Source: Methanobacteriota archaeon (GTDB taxonomy: Archaea > Methanobacteriota > Methanobacteria > Methanobacteriales > Methanobacteriaceae). From it: a stretch of DNA of 11,935 nucleotides. The stretch spans positions 1-11,935 of the forward strand of contig JAEZKE010000103.1 in the NCBI GenBank assembly GCA_023436175.1, read 5' to 3'. Below the pieces are notes generated by a model. It saw nothing but the letters and a program-made list of their open reading frames with translations, was not told where the DNA came from and ran no database searches. Below, piece after piece: positions 1-7,201 of the stretch. How positions within the stretch are numbered: position 1 is the stretch's first letter; each line of letters starts with the position of its first letter. The translations under genes were made by a program, and so were the position numbers.

Positions 1-65
1 GTTTTATCACGTGAAGTTCTATCCAAATATTTTCCAAATGATTCCACTTCTGGTAGTTCCGGCAT
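1..65 (-). CDS. Fpg/Nei-family DNA glycosylase, N-terminal fragment
   Basis: The first 21 codons of a gene that runs off the left edge. The protein begins MPELPEVESFGKYL, the hallmark start of formamidopyrimidine-DNA glycosylase / endonuclease VIII proteins. In that family, after removal of Met, the N-terminal Pro is the Schiff-base nucleophile and the following Glu is catalytic; the enzymes excise oxidised bases and nick the strand. The start is the ATG at 65-63, preceded on the minus strand by GGGGA five bases upstream, a good ribosome binding site. The gene is divergent from the DNA ligase gene about 0.6 kb away. The family call is strong from this motif; the subfamily (Fpg or Nei) cannot be decided from 21 residues. 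Confidence 0.85.
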   Translation of the reverse strand, partial: MPELPEVESFGKYLDRTSRDK

Positions 66-193
66 AAAATTCCCCATATAAAAATAAATTGTTTAATATA
101 TTTGACTTTGAAATTTAAAAACTTTAATTTAATTGATATGATTTAGTAAAGTTATTAAAGATATAATGACATCTTAAAAAAGCATAAAAAACT

Positions 194-317
194 GTCAAAA
201 TCGAAATTTTGACGTTTATAGAATTATATATTTTGCAATTTTCGAAAATTACATTTTTAATGTGTAAAAATCCTCGATTTTTCAAAAATTTTTTGATTTT
301 TTGTGTAATTGATAAAA
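194..317. repeat. Scattered short palindromes upstream of the ligase gene
   Basis: Several short palindromes in an AT-rich gap: GTCAAAAT / ATTTTGAC around a 4-base loop (194-213), a perfect 14-base palindrome AATTTTCGAAAATT (237-250), and a 7-bp AAAAATC / GATTTTT stem with a 3-base loop near 267-283. They resemble, but are less regular than, the hairpin block at 394-570. Nothing else is evident between the glycosylase start and this point apart from AT-rich promoter-like sequence. Confidence 0.5.
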
Positions 318-393
318 ATTATCACTCCTAAAATAAATTCAAATTAATTAAAAAATGAAAATAGCTATATAAATAAAGAATTTTCTCTTTCCG

Positions 394-570
394 CAGCGGA
401 GCCTGCAAATCTTCGAAAAATTACAAATTTTTCGATGCATTGAAAAATGCGAAGCATTTTTCTCCAGCTTCGATTTGCGGCCCAAAAATTCATAGAATTT
501 TTGACGGCTTTTTTTGAAAAAGTTGGCAAAATTTTTAATTTTGCCACGTTAAAAATCTCCGATTTTTAAC
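394..570. repeat. Triloop hairpin array 1 (five perfect 9-10 bp stems)
   Basis: A compact block of adjacent hairpins, each with a perfect stem and a 3-base loop: CGAAAAATT/AATTTTTCG (414-434, loop ACA), GAAAAATGC/GCATTTTTC (442-462, loop GAA), CAAAAATTC/GAATTTTTG (483-503, loop ATA), GGCAAAATT/AATTTTGCC (525-545, loop TTT) and GTTAAAAATC/GATTTTTAAC (548-570, loop TCC). A weaker 6-bp member sits at 508-522. The first two are enclosed by an outer stem GCAAATC (405-411) / GATTTGC (472-478), extended by GCC/GGC. The 5' arms are A-rich, the 3' arms T-rich, and the arm sequences differ from hairpin to hairpin. The block lies upstream of the ligase gene. Function unknown. Confidence 0.8.
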
Positions 571-629
571 AGGGTGGAAAGATAAGTTTATTTTAACGAG
601 CGTACTATTCTATAACAGAACAGTTAACG

Positions 630-639
630 TTTTTATAAG
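630..639 (+). promoter_or_regulatory. TATA-like element of the DNA ligase gene
   Basis: TTTTTATAAG lies 38-47 bases before the ATG at 677, so initiation about 25 bases downstream would leave a leader of roughly 15 nt. This fits an archaeal TATA box. It is a motif match only. Confidence 0.45.
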
Positions 640-676
640 ATCTTATTTATTAAATCTAATTCTATACGTGATAATT

Positions 677-2356
677 ATGGCCATGTTAGAGAGTAAAATG
701 AAATACAAAGAGCTAGTGGATGTTTATGAAGCATTGAATTCCACAACCAAAAGACTTGAAAAAACAACGATCCTTGCAGAATTTCTAAAGAATACAGACG
801 CAGAAATCCTTCCAATTGTCACTCTACTATCATTAGGTAAAGTATTTCCAACATGGAGCGAAAAAGAGATGGGAGTAGGTCTAAAGCTCCTTATGAAAGC
901 AATATCTTTGGTGGTAGGAGTAAGCCCAGAAGCTGTTGAGGACAGCGTTAGGGATAGGGGAGATATTGGTCTAGCCTCAGAATACCTTTTTAGTAATAGA
1001 TTCCAATCAACCCTATTTACAATGCCCCTCACCATAGTCAAAGTGTATAATAACATGGAAAAAATGGCAGATAAATCTGGAAAAAAAGCACAGGGAAAAA
1101 AGATAGAAATTTTACGTGAACTTCTTTCATCAGCATCCCCGAAAGAGGCCAAATATATCACAAGGACTGTTCTGGAAGAGCTTAGAGTAGGTCTTGGGGA
1201 AGGAACCCTTAAAGATGCTGTTTCAGAAGCTTTTAACATAAATAAAGAAGTTGTAGAAAGAGCAATGATGCTTACAAATGACCCCGGCCTTGTGGCTGAA
1301 GTAGCAAAAGAAGATGGTGAATACGGACTCAAAAATCTGACGCTCTTACCTGGAAAACCTGTAAAACCAATGCTTGCTCAACTTTCAAAGAGTGTTAAAG
1401 ATGATATTAAAGAAATGGGTTATGCACTCTGCGAAGTTAAATATGATGGTTTCAGAGTCCAGATTCACAGAATTGGAGATGAAATTAAAGTTTTCACAAG
1501 AAGATTAGATAACATAAAAGATGCAGTCCCAGAAATCGTGGAATACATTGAAAAATGCCTGCCCCACAAAGATTTTATTGTTGAAGGAGAAATAATCGCC
1601 ACAAGGGAAGGAAAACCAATTTCATTCCAGTATGTTCTTCAGAGAGTGCGGAGAAAGTATGAAGTTGAAAGATTAAGGCTTGAGGTTCCCTTAACTTTGT
1701 ATCTTTTCGATGCGCTTTACTTCGAAAAATCTCTTATTGATACTCCATTTGAAGAAAGACGTAAAATACTTGAATCAATTTCTAAAATAGATGATGGAAA
1801 ATTTGGCCTCAGTACTCAGGTTAAAGTAACACCTGCATATGTATCCTACGCAGAAGATCTTTTCAAGCTTGCAATTGAAAAAGGACACGAAGGAATAATG
1901 ATAAAAGACCCTCATGCTCCATACATGCCAGGTATAAGAGGTAAAAAGATGCTTAAGTTTAAAGCTAAACCTGAAACTTTAGATTTAATAATTGTAGGTG
2001 GAATATATGGTAGAGGAAGAAGGGCCAACCTTATAGGTTCCTATCTTGTTGCTGCACAGGATGGAAATGGAACTTTAAAGACAATAGCACATACCGCAAC
2101 TGGACTCGATGATAATACCCTGCTAGAGCTTTCCAATAAAGTTGAAAGTGCGATTATAGAAAAAAAAGGCAGGAAAGTTAAATCAGAACCTGAGATTATC
2201 CTCGAGGTCGCGTTCAGTGAGATTGTTAAAAGTCCGGAATACGAAGGCGGTTACTCTTTAAGGTTCCCTGTTGTTAAAAGGATAAGGGAAGATCTAAGTA
2301 TCGACGATATTGACACTGTAGAACGTGTGGAATCTATTTTTAGAAGTAAAATGTAA
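677..2356 (+). CDS. lig: ATP-dependent DNA ligase
   Basis: Archaeal/eukaryal-type DNA ligase that seals nicks in replication and repair using ATP. With the start at 677 the protein has 559 residues, normal for the archaeal family. Residues up to about 225 form the helical DNA-binding domain. The adenylation domain has motif I KYDGFR with nucleophilic Lys255, motif III around FIVEGEIIA (about 300-308), motif IV EGIMIKDP (about 405-412) and motif V MLKFKAK (about 425-431). The C-terminal OB-fold follows, with the GRGRRAN stretch. The frame is open from GTG at 668, but that GTG is part of the Shine-Dalgarno sequence GTGAT, placed four bases before ATG 677, so 677 is preferred; ATG 683 and 698 are also possible. 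A T-rich stretch follows the stop. The glycosylase gene to the left is also a base-repair function. Confidence 0.96.
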   Translation: MAMLESKMKYKELVDVYEALNSTTKRLEKTTILAEFLKNTDAEILPIVTLLSLGKVFPTWSEKEMGVGLKLLMKAISLVVGVSPEAVEDSVRDRGDIGLASEYLFSNRFQSTLFTMPLTIVKVYNNMEKMADKSGKKAQGKKIEILRELLSSASPKEAKYITRTVLEELRVGLGEGTLKDAVSEAFNINKEVVERAMMLTNDPGLVAEVAKEDGEYGLKNLTLLPGKPVKPMLAQLSKSVKDDIKEMGYALCEVKYDGFRVQIHRIGDEIKVFTRRLDNIKDAVPEIVEYIEKCLPHKDFIVEGEIIATREGKPISFQYVLQRVRRKYEVERLRLEVPLTLYLFDALYFEKSLIDTPFEERRKILESISKIDDGKFGLSTQVKVTPAYVSYAEDLFKLAIEKGHEGIMIKDPHAPYMPGIRGKKMLKFKAKPETLDLIIVGGIYGRGRRANLIGSYLVAAQDGNGTLKTIAHTATGLDDNTLLELSNKVESAIIEKKGRKVKSEPEIILEVAFSEIVKSPEYEGGYSLRFPVVKRIREDLSIDDIDTVERVESIFRSKM

Positions 2357-2383
2357 TTCTATCACTTTAAATCTTATATTTAC

Positions 2384-2397
2384 TTTTTTTATTTTCT
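2384..2397 (+). terminator. T-tract terminator after the ligase gene
   Basis: A thymine-rich run (TTTTTTT then ATTTTCT) begins about 28 bases after the ligase stop codon. Oligo-T tracts without an obligatory hairpin are typical archaeal terminators. Confidence 0.4.
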
Positions 2398-2498
2398 AAA
2401 TTGCATTAAAGATGTTGAGATAACTACTACTTTTCCCTAGCTCTAGTCTATCTCCATAACACCTTATTTTAATTTATTTCCAATTATAAAGCATAAAT

Positions 2499-2508
2499 GT
2501 TTAAATAT
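2499..2508 (+). promoter_or_regulatory. TATA-like element of the OB-fold gene
   Basis: TTTAAATATA lies about 45 bases before ATG 2553, giving a predicted leader of about 20 nt. Motif match only. Confidence 0.4.
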
Positions 2509-2552
2509 AGTGGTAATAAAACAATTTATGGAATTAAATGAGGCAAAGTAAT

Positions 2553-2945
2553 ATGGAAGATAGTCAAATTTTTAGAGTAGCCCTAGTAACAGCAATTTTA
2601 GGTTTGTCAGGTATGATGCTACTTTCAGATAAAATAGTACCTCACGAAATTGAAATCAAAGACTTAAATAAAGGTATACTTGATGAAGATGTTTCAATTG
2701 TTGGTTTAGTTGAGAAAATAGACAAATCCCCCAGAAGCAACACTTATTTTTTACAAATAAGAGATGGAACCGGGAAAACTACTGCCGTAATATTTGATAG
2801 TGCAGTATTAAACCTTGAAAAGAATAATTTAAGTCCAATGTCCCTTGTAAATCATCGTGTGAAAATAACTGGAAATGTACAGCAGTACAATGGAAATATG
2901 GAACTGATTTTAAATGATGAAAAATCTATAAAAATACTTGTTTAA
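2553..2945 (+). CDS. Membrane-anchored OB-fold nucleic acid-binding protein
   Basis: A 130-residue protein with two parts. Residues about 8-26 (VALVTAILGLSGMML) are one hydrophobic segment, a likely membrane anchor or uncleaved signal. Residues about 45-130 resemble an OB-fold of the tRNA_anti type: the pattern SIVGLVEKI, then YFLQIRDGTGKTTAVIF, then HRVKITGNVQQYNG, then MELIL matches the five-strand layout. The start at ATG 2553 is chosen because GAGG at 2540-2543 lies nine bases upstream; ATG 2538 is in frame but has no clear site. It follows the ligase by about 0.2 kb and converges with the flippase-like gene, with only 19 bases between the stops. Which side of the membrane the OB-fold faces is not clear from flanking charges, and the ligand is unknown. 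Confidence 0.75.
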   Translation: MEDSQIFRVALVTAILGLSGMMLLSDKIVPHEIEIKDLNKGILDEDVSIVGLVEKIDKSPRSNTYFLQIRDGTGKTTAVIFDSAVLNLEKNNLSPMSLVNHRVKITGNVQQYNGNMELILNDEKSIKILV

Positions 2946-2964
2946 ATGAAATATTTAATTTTAA

Positions 2965-3972
2965 TTATTTATTCTTAAAAATTCCGATATCTAACGTGTA
3001 ATTTTTGATTTCACCCAATATATCCTTTGCATAATAGGATGAGAATATTATGCCAAGTACACTAACCATCCAAAAAGAAACTAGCCTGTCTGCAAGAGCT
3101 ATACTTCCGCCTAGTGCTGTTGGGACTCCAAAAAGTGCAAAAAGGCCTGTAAGGGATAATTCTATTGATCCTATTCCTCCAGGAAGTGCAGAGGCTATTC
3201 CCACAATATTTGCAAGAATCAATATTATAATAACTGAGGTAAAGCTTATCTGAACATTAAAGGCATAAAATACCACATAAAGTCTGAGACATTCTAAAAT
3301 CCATGACATAAATGCTAAAATTAATACAAAAACTAGATTTCTACCTGTTGTAAATGAATTTGTATATTCAGTCATTCCTTTTAATCCTTCTGTAAATTTG
3401 AAATATATATTGTCAAGAGTCCTCTCGTTAATAGGTAACTTACACAAAAGAGGATGGATTTTATTATATATCCATATACTGGTATCTTCCCTCCAATTCA
3501 CAAGATATACAACTAATACCATTACTAAAGATCCAATAGCTCCTAAAATAGAAACAAAACGCATGTTCTCTATCCATATAGAAGAAACAATAAGTAGAAT
3601 TGCCACAATTAAAAAGTCAAAGAGTCTTTCAGTTAATCCTGCAGATAAGCCTTCAGATAATGATATTCTATTGATCTTTTTACCTGCAAGTGCATTTAGA
3701 ACTTCACCAGCAGTCCTCATTGGGGAAAAGTTCCCTGCAAAAAGCCCTATTGTTTTCACTATATAATTATTTTTAATCTCAAATGGTTTATTTATTATAA
3801 ACCCCCATCTAAGAGATCTCACTTCAACAACTAAAAGGTGAATTAAAAGGGCCACTAAAAGCCACTCCCAATTAGCAGTTTTAAATGCATTTATGATATT
3901 GACAGGGCCTACCCATAATATAAGCAAAATAATTAAAGCTATACTGACAGCGAATACGTAAAATCGTTTCAA
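2965..3972 (-). CDS. Flippase-like / LPG synthase TM-domain membrane protein (UPF0104)
   Basis: A 335-residue polytopic membrane protein with about eight hydrophobic segments, starting at residues 5-22 and 35-53. It matches the family annotated as lysylphosphatidylglycerol synthase transmembrane region or flippase-like domain, with typical landmarks PMRTAGE (84-90), ERLFD (115-119) and LPGGIGSIE (263-271). No catalytic aminoacyl-transfer domain is present, so lysyl-PG synthesis is unlikely; a role in moving or presenting lipid-linked sugars is the usual inference. It starts with TTG at 3972-3970, supported by GAGG on the minus strand seven bases upstream. The GT2 gene lies upstream on the same strand, 241 bases away; a separate TATA-like element near 4050 suggests its own promoter. 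Confidence 0.88.
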   Translation of the reverse strand: MKRFYVFAVSIALIILLILWVGPVNIINAFKTANWEWLLVALLIHLLVVEVRSLRWGFIINKPFEIKNNYIVKTIGLFAGNFSPMRTAGEVLNALAGKKINRISLSEGLSAGLTERLFDFLIVAILLIVSSIWIENMRFVSILGAIGSLVMVLVVYLVNWREDTSIWIYNKIHPLLCKLPINERTLDNIYFKFTEGLKGMTEYTNSFTTGRNLVFVLILAFMSWILECLRLYVVFYAFNVQISFTSVIIILILANIVGIASALPGGIGSIELSLTGLFALFGVPTALGGSIALADRLVSFWMVSVLGIIFSSYYAKDILGEIKNYTLDIGIFKNK

Positions 3973-3979
3973 TTAGATT

Positions 3980-3983
3980 CCTC
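3980..3983 (-). promoter_or_regulatory. Ribosome binding site deciding the TTG start of the flippase-like gene
   Basis: Minus-strand GAGG ends seven bases before the TTG at 3972. No ATG in frame gives a full first membrane segment, so this site decides the start. Confidence 0.6.
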
Positions 3984-4037
3984 ATTTGCTTTCTCTGATG
4001 TTAAATATTTTGTTAGCCCTCTCAGTTGAATTATGTC

Positions 4038-4057
4038 TATAACTAATAGTTATAAAA
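4038..4057 (-). promoter_or_regulatory. TATA-like element with overlapping palindrome, flippase-like gene
   Basis: On the minus strand TTTTATAAC forms a TATA-like element (4050-4058), with initiation predicted near 4027 and a leader of about 55 nt. A perfect 7-bp palindrome with a 3-base spacer, TATAACT / AGTTATA (4038-4054), overlaps and follows it. That is a position at which a bound protein would block polymerase or TFB loading. Confidence 0.4.
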
Positions 4058-4178
4058 CTACGTAAATTTAAGCATGTTCCTTAAAATAAATTGTTCAATA
4101 AAATATAAAATAATTAAAGATATTTAACTGGTAACTATAGCCTATACAAAAAATTAAATTAACCTTAGATTTCACTTT

Positions 4179-4216
4179 TAAAGATAAATATTATTTTTTT
4201 ATAAGAATTATCTTTA
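4179..4216 (-). terminator. Hairpin containing the GT2 stop codon
   Basis: Perfect 9-bp stem TAAAGATAA (4179-4187) / TTATCTTTA (4208-4216) with a 20-base T-rich loop. The minus-strand stop codon of the glycosyltransferase gene (4216-4214) lies in the stem, so this probably forms at the 3' end of its mRNA. T-rich sequence continues downstream. Confidence 0.45.
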
Positions 4217-4924
4217 ATTACCCGATTTAATATTAACAGGATTACCAGTAACCCTAATTTTAAATTTTCTACCTAAAAGCCCAATAATAAACAGCATATA
4301 TTTTAAAGCATGTATCTTGGTCACATAAGACTTTTCATTGCCATGGGTACAAGGTATAGATACTTCACTGACTTTAATTTCATGTTTAGCTGCTTTATAA
4401 AGCATTTCTGATTCATATACATAATCATCATATTTTATATCTAAAAAAAGTCCCGCAGCAACTGGTGACATGGCTCTAAAACCGCTCTGACTATCAGTAA
4501 GCTTGTAACCTGTTACAAATTTGATAAGGTTGGTTGTAATTTTATTTGATAGTTTCCTCCAAACCGGCATATTTCCAGGATTTCCATTTTTAAACCTTGA
4601 GCCTATTATCAGTTCACTACTATCTATATTCGAGATAAATGAAGGTATACAATTGGGATTGTGTTGACCATCACCATCAAGCAATATTAAAATATCGTAA
4701 TCATTATTTAAAGCTTCTTTAAGCCCTGATTTTATAGCAGCCCCCTTACCCATATTTTTTTCATGTTTTATTATTTTTGCACCTGCATTTTTTGCAAGAT
4801 TATACGTATTGTCACCCGAACCATCATCTATTACCAGAACATCGCCGTATTTAAGTGCACGTCCCACTACGCTTTTTATAGCCTCTTCTTCATTGTACGC
4901 TGGAATTATAGTGATAAATCTCAT
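4214..4924 (-). CDS. Family 2 glycosyltransferase (dolichyl-phosphate mannose synthase-like)
   Basis: A 236-residue GT-A-fold glycosyltransferase, the usual size for soluble DPM1-like enzymes that move a sugar from a nucleotide donor to a polyprenyl phosphate. Visible motifs are IIPAYNEE (6-13), VIDDGSGDNT (31-40), NMGKGAAI (57-64), LLDGDGQHNP with the metal-binding acidic residues (81-90), GSRF (109-112) and DSQSGFRA (144-151); E171 and E173 are catalytic-base candidates. There is no C-terminal multi-span membrane domain; a weakly hydrophobic stretch at about 208-219 may sit on the membrane. Start ATG 4924, with a weak GGA site upstream. The next gene on the strand encodes a flippase-like protein, which suggests joint work on lipid-linked sugars. 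Donor and acceptor cannot be read from sequence. Confidence 0.92.
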   Translation of the reverse strand: MRFITIIPAYNEEEAIKSVVGRALKYGDVLVIDDGSGDNTYNLAKNAGAKIIKHEKNMGKGAAIKSGLKEALNNDYDILILLDGDGQHNPNCIPSFISNIDSSELIIGSRFKNGNPGNMPVWRKLSNKITTNLIKFVTGYKLTDSQSGFRAMSPVAAGLFLDIKYDDYVYESEMLYKAAKHEIKVSEVSIPCTHGNEKSYVTKIHALKYMLFIIGLLGRKFKIRVTGNPVNIKSGN

Positions 4925-4966
4925 TTTTAACTTCCTGTCTAAACAAACATTAAATTCTTTTAAAAC

Positions 4967-5007
4967 ATGTTCATAAAATATATGATTTCATGAACATTTT
5001 ATAAAAA
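4967..5007 (-). promoter_or_regulatory. GT2 promoter with operator-like inverted repeat
   Basis: Minus-strand TATA-like TTTTTATAA (about 4999-5007) predicts initiation near 4975 and a leader of about 50 nt before the GT2 ATG. Immediately downstream, ATGTTCAT (4967-4974) and ATGAACAT (4990-4997) form a perfect 8-bp inverted repeat with a 15-base spacer. Together they cover the space between TATA box and start site, as expected for a repressor operator. Confidence 0.45.
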
Positions 5008-5194
5008 TAAATAACATTCACTATTTAATTAATTTATCGTATTAAATTTTTACAATATTTCACAGTTTAAAATAAAATTATAATTCATCTAAAAACGCTA
5101 TAAAAAAGAAAACGCCTTAAATATAATTTATGATTATCATTTAAGCATTAATAAAAATATGATTACATTTTAAATGTTATTTATACAAATAAGG

Positions 5195-5204
5195 AATATA
5201 TAAA
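5195..5204 (+). promoter_or_regulatory. Candidate TATA box for glmM
   Basis: AATATATAAA preceded by AAGG (a BRE-like purine run) is the best archaeal core-promoter match in the gap. Initiation near 5228 would give a leader of about 245 nt carrying the two small frames at 5338-5429. Closer A/T-rich candidates at 5308-5318 and 5328-5335 would give a much shorter leader. Confidence 0.4.
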
Positions 5205-5337
5205 CAGCCCCAGTTTAAAATTTTTAACAAAATTGATTAATACTTTAAAATATAAAATATAAATGATAAAAATTATATTCATAACGTTGATATTGTGTAA
5301 AATTATCGTTTATATTGAATTTAGAGGATATAAATCA

Positions 5338-5397
5338 ATGATTTGCCAAAATTATAGAATTGAAGCATCAGATACTATCTGTACTCGAGAGCTGTAA
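5338..5397 (+). CDS. Possible 19-codon leader frame upstream of glmM
   Basis: ATG at 5338 preceded by GAGG (5324-5327, ten bases upstream) opens a 19-residue frame, MICQNYRIEASDTICTREL, ending with TAA at 5395-5397. A second 10-residue frame starts at the ATG overlapping that stop (5397) and ends at 5429, 43 bases before the glmM ATG. The overlap is the arrangement of translational coupling. The peptide matches nothing I recognise and could be chance; the ribosome binding site and relatively G/C-rich sequence are the only support. A near-perfect palindrome CAGATA-C-TATCTG (5369-5381) lies inside it. Confidence 0.25.
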   Translation: MICQNYRIEASDTICTREL

Positions 5398-5472
5398 TGA
5401 AAATGGTTTCGTGCATTCGAAAATCATAAGTTCTTAAGGATTTAATGATATTTTAAAGATAAGGTGAAATTT

Positions 5473-6819
5473 ATGAAAAGACTATTTGGAACATTTGGTG
5501 TCAGAAGACTCGCAAATACAGAATTAACTCCAGAATTTGCATCAAAGATTGCTGCATCCTATGGAACACTTGTAAAAGGAAAAGTTGCAGTTGGGGGAGA
5601 TACACGAACATCTACAGAAATGATAAAACATGCAGTAATAGGCGGTTTATTATCATCAGGATGTGACGTGGTTGATCTTGGGATTTTACCAACTCCTGCC
5701 CTTCAATTTGCTGTTAGGAATTATTACGATGGAGGAATAATGATAACTGCTTCACATAACCCTCCCAAATATAATGGAATAAAGTTAATGGATTCTTATG
5801 GTATAGGGACTCCAGATGATATGGAAATAAAAATTGAAGATATGTTTTTCAACGATAATCCAGACAGAGTATCATGGAATGAGATTGGAGAAACAGAAAA
5901 GAATGAAGGATTGATAGAAGAATACATTCAAAACGTTATAGATCGCGTAGATGCAGATGCAATTAGGAAAGCAAAATTAAAGGTAGTTGCAGACTGTGGA
6001 AGCGGAGCAGCATGTTTTACAACTCCATATCTTTTAAGAAAGTTAGGTTGCGAAGTACTTACCATGAACTGCCAGCCTGATGGATTTTTCCCAGGAAGAG
6101 ATCCTGAACCCACAGAGCCAAATCTTAAAGAGTTAATTGAGGTTGTAAAAGCAACCGGAGCAGATATTGGTATTGCACATGATGGAGATGCAGATCGTAC
6201 TATTTGCATAGATGAGAAAGGAGATTTTGTTTTTGGCGATAAATCATTTGCACTTGTTGAAAAATACATGTTACAGGAAAATAACGGGGGACTAATTGTC
6301 ACAACTGTAGCCACATCTTCTGCAATTTATGATATAGCAAATGAATATAAAGGAGAAGTTACTGCAACAAAAGTTGGAGATTTAATTGTTGCAAGAGAAT
6401 TAAAAGATAAAGATGGTCTTTTTGGTGGAGAAGAAAATGGAGGACTAATATTTCCTGATTTTGTTTATGGAAGGGATGCTGCTCTTTCAACTGCTAAAAT
6501 CATTGAAATAATTGCAAAAACTGGAAAACCTCTTTCAAAACTCATAGAAGAACTACCTGTTTATTATTCAGAAAAAATGAAAATAGAATGCCCTGATGAG
6601 TTAAAACAGAAAGTAATGCAGAAAATTGCAGAAGAAACCAGTGAATTTGAAGTTGATACAACCGACGGAGTTAAGATCTTTAAAGATGAAGGATGGGTTA
6701 TAATAAGACCCTCTGGAACCGAACCCATATTTAGATGTTTTGCAGAAGCTAAAACAAAAGAAGAAGCTAAAAAAATGGCCGAATGGGGAATATCACTTAT
6801 CTCCAAATATTTAAAATAG
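5473..6819 (+). CDS. glmM: Phosphoglucosamine mutase
   Basis: A 448-residue member of the alpha-D-phosphohexomutase family, full length, with all four domains. Landmarks are the phosphoserine loop TASHNP with Ser94, the metal-binding loop DGDADR (237-242), the sugar-binding loop GEENGG (319-324) and the C-terminal phosphate-binding loop RPSGTEP (412-418). The GEENGG loop and overall similarity to archaeal enzymes favour glucosamine-6-phosphate to glucosamine-1-phosphate conversion, feeding UDP-GlcNAc for pseudomurein and glycans; phosphomannomutase activity remains possible. The frame is open from GTG 5464, but that GTG belongs to the ribosome binding site AGGTGA, five bases before ATG 5473. 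The stop codon lies inside a strong hairpin. Monocistronic. Confidence 0.93.
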   Translation: MKRLFGTFGVRRLANTELTPEFASKIAASYGTLVKGKVAVGGDTRTSTEMIKHAVIGGLLSSGCDVVDLGILPTPALQFAVRNYYDGGIMITASHNPPKYNGIKLMDSYGIGTPDDMEIKIEDMFFNDNPDRVSWNEIGETEKNEGLIEEYIQNVIDRVDADAIRKAKLKVVADCGSGAACFTTPYLLRKLGCEVLTMNCQPDGFFPGRDPEPTEPNLKELIEVVKATGADIGIAHDGDADRTICIDEKGDFVFGDKSFALVEKYMLQENNGGLIVTTVATSSAIYDIANEYKGEVTATKVGDLIVARELKDKDGLFGGEENGGLIFPDFVYGRDAALSTAKIIEIIAKTGKPLSKLIEELPVYYSEKMKIECPDELKQKVMQKIAEETSEFEVDTTDGVKIFKDEGWVIIRPSGTEPIFRCFAEAKTKEEAKKMAEWGISLISKYLK

Positions 6820-6846
6820 ATATAAATTTTCTATATCTATTTTAAA
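6810..6846 (+). terminator. Strong 15-bp hairpin at the glmM stop codon
   Basis: Perfect 15-bp stem TTTAAAATAGATATA (6810-6824) / TATATCTATTTTAAA (6832-6846) with a 7-base loop. The glmM stop TAG (6817-6819) is in the 5' arm. T-rich sequence (TTTTATTTGTTTT) follows, so this is a likely 3'-end former or terminator. Confidence 0.65.
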
Positions 6847-6971
6847 ATTATGTTTTATTTGTTTTAAACTTGTAAATACCCTTAAAATTACAATCGTTAT
6901 TTTAGTAGTTCAATTTTAAGTTATTGTAGACTTAGAATAGTTATTTATTACAAAAAATCCTTTATATAACC

Positions 6972-7163
6972 TCATTTCATCTTTCCAATGGCTTTACTTA
7001 TATCTATAGGAGAATGATACTCTTTTTCCCGCAGACTTTCCAGAATGTTCAAAACTGGCTTATCTGCACCATTATCTTCAGCTTGTCGAATAATATCCTG
7101 CTTACTTGCAGGAAAACTTATACCTTTTATGTATGATTCTACCTGTGCCGGACTTACTTTCAT
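6972..7163 (-). CDS. DUF2795 domain-containing small protein
   Basis: A 63-residue protein, MKVSPAQVESYIKGISFP and onward, covering one DUF2795 domain: the pattern SPAQVESYIKG, FPASKQDIIRQA, then an ADKPVLNILESL helix and a final YHSPIDISKAIG. The family is small, helical and of unknown function; its layout suggests a winged-helix or protein-binding fold, which is inference. An upstream ATG at 7226 keeps the frame open, but the ribosome binding site AAGGTGGT (7168-7175) sits four bases before ATG 7163, so the shorter form is preferred. No operon partner; the 3' end faces glmM. Confidence 0.85.
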   Translation of the reverse strand: MKVSPAQVESYIKGISFPASKQDIIRQAEDNGADKPVLNILESLREKEYHSPIDISKAIGKMK

Positions 7164-7201
7164 ATTTACCACCTTCATTTTTGTAAAAATGATGTTTGAT
7201 C

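Larger units (their letters stand above)
4925..5472. other. Divergent intergenic region between GT2 and glmM
   Basis: A 548-base AT-rich gap between divergent genes. It holds the GT2 promoter with its inverted repeat (4967-5007), a loose inverted repeat CTTAAAT / ATTTAAG (5116-5145), a candidate glmM TATA box (5197-5203), further A/T-rich promoter-like stretches (5305-5318, 5327-5335), two tiny leader frames (5338-5429) and the glmM ribosome binding site. No gene of normal size is evident. Confidence 0.6.

Noticed and set aside
365..547. 60-codon minus-strand frame over hairpin array 1
   Set aside because: Produced by the hairpins themselves; 21-base palindromes keep frames open. No ribosome binding site and no family resemblance.
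724..1332. 202-codon minus-strand frame inside the ligase gene
   Set aside because: Antisense shadow of a well-supported gene with all ligase motifs; Ser/Leu-rich composition typical of a shadow.
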